NCBI GenBank assembly: GCA_902492275.1
Contig: CABUKW010000053.1
Location: 1-17,282 of the forward strand
Direction of reading: 5' to 3'
Source of the DNA: an uncultured Peptococcaceae bacterium
GTDB lineage: Bacteria; Bacillota; Peptococcia; Peptococcales; Peptococcaceae
Length of the DNA: 17,282 nt
Shown: in pieces, positions 14,842-17,282 of the stretch
Position numbering within the stretch: the first letter of the stretch is position 1
Layout of the letters: the number at the start of each line of letters is the position of its first letter
Program-made: the position numbers and the translations under genes
The notes under the pieces: generated by a model
What the model saw: the letters and a program-made list of their open reading frames with translations, nothing else
What the model was told of the DNA's origin: nothing
The model's database searches: none

Positions 14842-15456
14842 TCAACACTCCTTTTGCGCCCATAGCAAAAAATATCCGGGCTTATATTGTTCTGCTAATC
14901 GCTGTCCATCAGCCATACATCCACCCCATAAATCTTCTAAGGTCCTGCCTGCCCATAATTGTTCAATCACAAAGGGTTTCCAAGCCGCAGATAGGTCTTT
15001 CTGCGCTTTCACGGTAAAACCTGTTTCCTGCAACAATCGTTGCCATTGCAGAATGGTGACAGGCCTGCTATCAGTAAAATGGGGCAACGGTTTTTCTGCC
15101 GTAAAATAAACGTCTGCCAACAAAAGCCAGCCGCCAGGCTGCAACACGCGCCAACATTGCCGCAGCATTTCTCTGGTATCACCGCAGATAAAGGCAGTAC
15201 ATTCACTGATTATAGCGGCAAAACTGCCCTCCGAATAAGGCAGTTGTTGTAGAACGCCTTTGGCAATCCACCGATTACTTATTGATGGATTTTTATCAAT
15301 GCCGTAAGCCAAATAGCCCTGCTGCTGCAGCCAGAAAACAGTTTCTCCAGCGCCGCAGCCGGCATCCAAAATTGCAGCGCCCTTGGGCAGATTGGCCGGC
15401 TGCAGCAACTGGGCGGTAAGCTCTAAACCACCGGGATGCAGACATGAACTGGCCAT
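14842..15456 (-). CDS. trsM: Class I SAM-dependent methyltransferase (DVU_1556/TrsM-type)
   Basis: This 204-residue Rossmann-fold methyltransferase carries motif I ILDAGCGAGETV (29-40), the acidic residue ending strand 2 (Asp54 in YGIDKN), LQQLPYSEGSFAAIISE (69-85, motif II region) and VLQPGGWLLLADV (104-116). The C-terminal 80 residues contain aromatic, Trp-rich segments (LSAAWKP, IEQLWAG, LEDLWGG) that probably form the substrate lid. I chose ATG 15454-15456 because GGAGG lies seven bases before it; a GTG one codon earlier is less likely. The ATG shares one base with the stop of the small redox gene (TGATG). The acceptor is unknown. Adjacency to the radical SAM, NTP transferase and CoA-ligase genes points to methylation of the same intermediate. 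Confidence 0.8.
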   Translation of the reverse strand: MASSCLHPGGLELTAQLLQPANLPKGAAILDAGCGAGETVFWLQQQGYLAYGIDKNPSISNRWIAKGVLQQLPYSEGSFAAIISECTAFICGDTREMLRQCWRVLQPGGWLLLADVYFTAEKPLPHFTDSRPVTILQWQRLLQETGFTVKAQKDLSAAWKPFVIEQLWAGRTLEDLWGGCMADGQRLAEQYKPGYFLLWAQKEC

Positions 15457-15671
15457 CACTTATCCTCCAATGATTTTTCAACCCGCAAAATTTTTCCCAA
15501 AGCTAAATCCTCCGGCACATACACCATTTTACAGATTGGACAGCGCGGCAATTCTACCGGAAAGCTATTGCCCATATAAGCCAAAGTTACTTCCATTTTT
15601 GCAAATGGCACGCCGCATTTTTCACAAATCAATTCTCCGTTGGGGTCAATGGATTCATAATACTGCGCCAT
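15456..15671 (-). CDS. Small CxxC...CxxC redox or zinc protein (DVU_1557-type)
   Basis: This 71-residue protein has two cysteine pairs, CEKC (16-19) and CPIC (44-47), separated by a segment predicted to be beta-rich (AKMEVTLAYMGNSFPVELP). The layout fits a zinc ribbon or rubredoxin-like iron site. No other domain is present and it is soluble. The start ATG lies inside the end of the dicluster oxidoreductase gene (17-base overlap), with GAGGAG ten bases upstream. The stop overlaps the methyltransferase start. It is therefore produced in step with both neighbours and could carry electrons from the dicluster protein to the radical SAM or methyltransferase step. Confidence 0.75.
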   Translation of the reverse strand: MAQYYESIDPNGELICEKCGVPFAKMEVTLAYMGNSFPVELPRCPICKMVYVPEDLALGKILRVEKSLEDK

Positions 15672-17282
15672 CTACATCACACTCCTCAAAACTCATTCGG
15701 TGACTGTATGTATGCAGCACCTGATATAATTCGCCTTCCTTGCGAAATTCCACCCAAAAGGTAACATTTCCGATTCGCAGACTGCTGAAATAAATCTGCT
15801 TGGTTTTATTATAAATCATTTCTTTCGTGGTATCGGCATGCTCTAATACCTGGACTACATCGGTTTCTAAAATCATACGGTCATGCATCTGCTGCCGCAC
15901 GTCATCGGCTATTTGGTAGGTTATTTTTGCTTGAGGCATAAGAATATCTTCCTTCCATAATTCTTTCCGCACTTCATAGTTTAAACGGCGCCGGTTGATG
16001 CGCCGCATGCTGAGATCAGCTGCCGGTCTTTCTCCTGCGCCATAAAGCAACTCTAAAATGTGCCATGTCGGTTTTCCCTGCTGTAAAAACTGGTCCCGAC
16101 AGTTCACGCAATAGGTAAGATAATCACGGGAACTCTGCCCAATACATTGCACTGCAATTTCTGTGCCGATTTCCGGATTGGCATAACTGGTTAAACCGCC
16201 ATATCCGCAGCAATGGGTTTTCTCCCGTGCATAAGGCAGTTCTTCAATCGTGTAACCAACCTGCTCTGCCAAAGCTCGCACACCGTCCTGCAAGGCACGG
16301 TCAAACCGAGTGGTGCAGGAATCATGCACTGCCAACACACCACTGTGCGGCGTAGCCTGCGCAGGAATTCCCACTTGCAGTAAGATCTCTATGATACTGA
16401 CAGCAGGAATTTCTGCCTCCTGAAAGGTACGATAACAACTCGGACAAAGCGTAATCATCTGAGGCTCTCCCAATTCACGCCAGGCACTGCGGATTTTCTC
16501 TAATTCCTGTTGAAGCTGAGGTTGATTGCCCGCCCAATCGGCGATAGCACCACAACAGCCCAAAATCAGTCCCACACCGCCATCTAAACGATTGCTCAAA
16601 TCCATATATACAGCTTTTACCAAATTGGGCAGAGAGGCTCCCATCTGACAGCCAGGAAACAGCGCGTAACGGCTTGCGGTTGTGCCGGGTTGATGACGAA
16701 CCAGAAAATAATCGTCGCCATTGCTGAATGCCATATCCATCAAAGCAAAATCATGGGTAGATGGCGGCATTTTGCCCCGATTTACCATATCTTCCCGAGC
16801 TACTCGGCAAATTTCTCCCATATCAAAGCCGTTAGGACAAACCACCTTACATTGACCACATAGGCTGCAGGCGTTAATCATGCTGTTGGCGCCGTGAATG
16901 CCCATCACGATAGTGGAGTTATTGAATACCTCACGGGCATACAGTTTCGGATAACGTTTGTAATGACGTAAAAATGCGCAACCGTCTAAGCATTCCGTAC
17001 AACGGCACTGGATACAGCGAGCAGCTTCCTGCTGGGCTTCTTCTTGGCTGTAATGGATAGTTTGGGGCCTAATGGCTTTATTCACTTCGATTGCATCCAG
17101 ACGGGTAAATAAATTAGAGGAAAAAGGGCCCTCCCCTTCCCGCTTTAATGTCAGCGATGCATGCTGCAAATATCGCTCTATAGAGATAGCAGCCTTCTTT
17201 GCATCGTAGGCATCGGCAATGAAACTGCGTGTTTCTGGCGTTGTATTGCCAGCAAATTCTTTTTCTACATTGGTTTGCAAAG
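15655..17282 (-). CDS. Dicluster/CCG-domain oxidoreductase, C-terminal part of a flavin enzyme (DVU_1558-type), 5' partial
   Basis: The first 541 or so residues seen are open to the window edge, and the first codon in frame is TTG with no ribosome site, so the N-terminus lies outside. The visible start (TRSFIADAYDAKKAAISIERYL) is the tail of a GltD-like FAD/NAD(P)-binding domain. Next are a cysteine cluster CIQCRCTECLDGC (Cys89-101) and CSLCGQCKVVCPNG (138-148), a two-cluster ferredoxin unit. Two CCG-type domains follow, as in heterodisulfide reductase HdrB/GlpC: Cys211, CC242-243, CPSC279-282, then Cys322, CC357-358, CVNC391-394. About 110 C-terminal residues (from about 435) form an extra domain of unknown type. 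The probable role is NAD(P)H-linked electron transfer or thiol/disulfide reduction for the operon's chemistry. It is the first gene visible. Confidence 0.8.
   Translation of the reverse strand, partial: LQTNVEKEFAGNTTPETRSFIADAYDAKKAAISIERYLQHASLTLKREGEGPFSSNLFTRLDAIEVNKAIRPQTIHYSQEEAQQEAARCIQCRCTECLDGCAFLRHYKRYPKLYAREVFNNSTIVMGIHGANSMINACSLCGQCKVVCPNGFDMGEICRVAREDMVNRGKMPPSTHDFALMDMAFSNGDDYFLVRHQPGTTASRYALFPGCQMGASLPNLVKAVYMDLSNRLDGGVGLILGCCGAIADWAGNQPQLQQELEKIRSAWRELGEPQMITLCPSCYRTFQEAEIPAVSIIEILLQVGIPAQATPHSGVLAVHDSCTTRFDRALQDGVRALAEQVGYTIEELPYAREKTHCCGYGGLTSYANPEIGTEIAVQCIGQSSRDYLTYCVNCRDQFLQQGKPTWHILELLYGAGERPAADLSMRRINRRRLNYEVRKELWKEDILMPQAKITYQIADDVRQQMHDRMILETDVVQVLEHADTTKEMIYNKTKQIYFSSLRIGNVTFWVEFRKEGELYQVLHTYSHRMSFEECDVDGAVL

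Noticed and set aside
14395..15671. Selenocysteine (in-frame TGA) in the small redox, methyltransferase or C_GCAxxG_C_C genes
   Set aside because: I looked because of the remembered selenium link. The stops overlap the next gene's start and the text beyond them shows no family continuation; expected positions are ordinary cysteines.
1..17282. CRISPR arrays, tRNA and rRNA genes, riboswitches
   Set aside because: No regularly spaced repeats, cloverleaf or conserved riboswitch core was seen on either strand by eye. A covariance-model search would settle small RNAs.

Overview
The window most likely comes from a chromosome of an anaerobic, low-to-medium GC Firmicute, probably a gut Negativicutes. 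This is inferred from the strong AGGAGG-type ribosome binding sites, the two lipoproteins, the EF-G-like GTPase, the clostridial-style flavodoxin/ferredoxin genes and the right-hand operon; no 16S or marker gene is present to prove it. A canonical parS (ParB-binding) palindrome at 7056-7089 suggests the region lies in the origin-proximal part of the chromosome.

Left part (1-4110): a MerR-type regulator (3444-3845) is divergent from a minus-strand redox cluster. Only the first gene of that cluster, an EFR1-type flavodoxin/ferredoxin protein (2508-3281), looks intact. Everything downstream is broken: a carboxymuconolactone-decarboxylase-like gene with frameshifts at its 5' end, the N-terminal half of an iron-type alcohol dehydrogenase fused by deletion to the tail of a flavodoxin, a truncated cyclophilin-like lipoprotein gene with a broken start, a collapsed FMN-reductase gene, and a flavodoxin lipoprotein with one frameshift that runs off the left edge. 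The divergent promoter has classic MerR geometry (19-bp spacer around a perfect inverted repeat) and a degenerate second copy. The block ends at an IS3-family transposase remnant, so it looks like an acquired, decaying redox island.

Middle (4170-9730): a small zinc-ribbon protein (minus), an EF-G-like translational GTPase paralogue (plus) with a strong terminator, the parS site, and a two-gene lipoprotein operon (minus: a WG-repeat-like lipoprotein, then a PstS-like phosphate-type binding lipoprotein with no transporter genes beside it).

Right part (9727-17282, all minus): one tightly coupled operon, most junctions overlapping or abutting. In transcription order it encodes a partial flavin/dicluster/CCG-domain oxidoreductase, a small CxxC...CxxC redox protein, a methyltransferase, a C_GCAxxG_C_C protein, a MobA/MocA-like nucleotidyltransferase fused to an HD domain, a decayed small gene, a cysteine-rich radical SAM enzyme with an N-terminal zinc ribbon, a PaaK-like adenylate-forming ligase and a histidine phosphatase, closed by a terminator. 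This matches the conserved but functionally uncharacterised gene set I remember from Desulfovibrio vulgaris DVU_1551 to DVU_1558 (TrsS/TrsM names). The combination of radical chemistry, methylation, nucleotidyl transfer, carboxylate activation, phosphatase and electron-transfer proteins looks like a cofactor or metal/selenium-centre maturation pathway. It is the strongest candidate here for an undescribed system.
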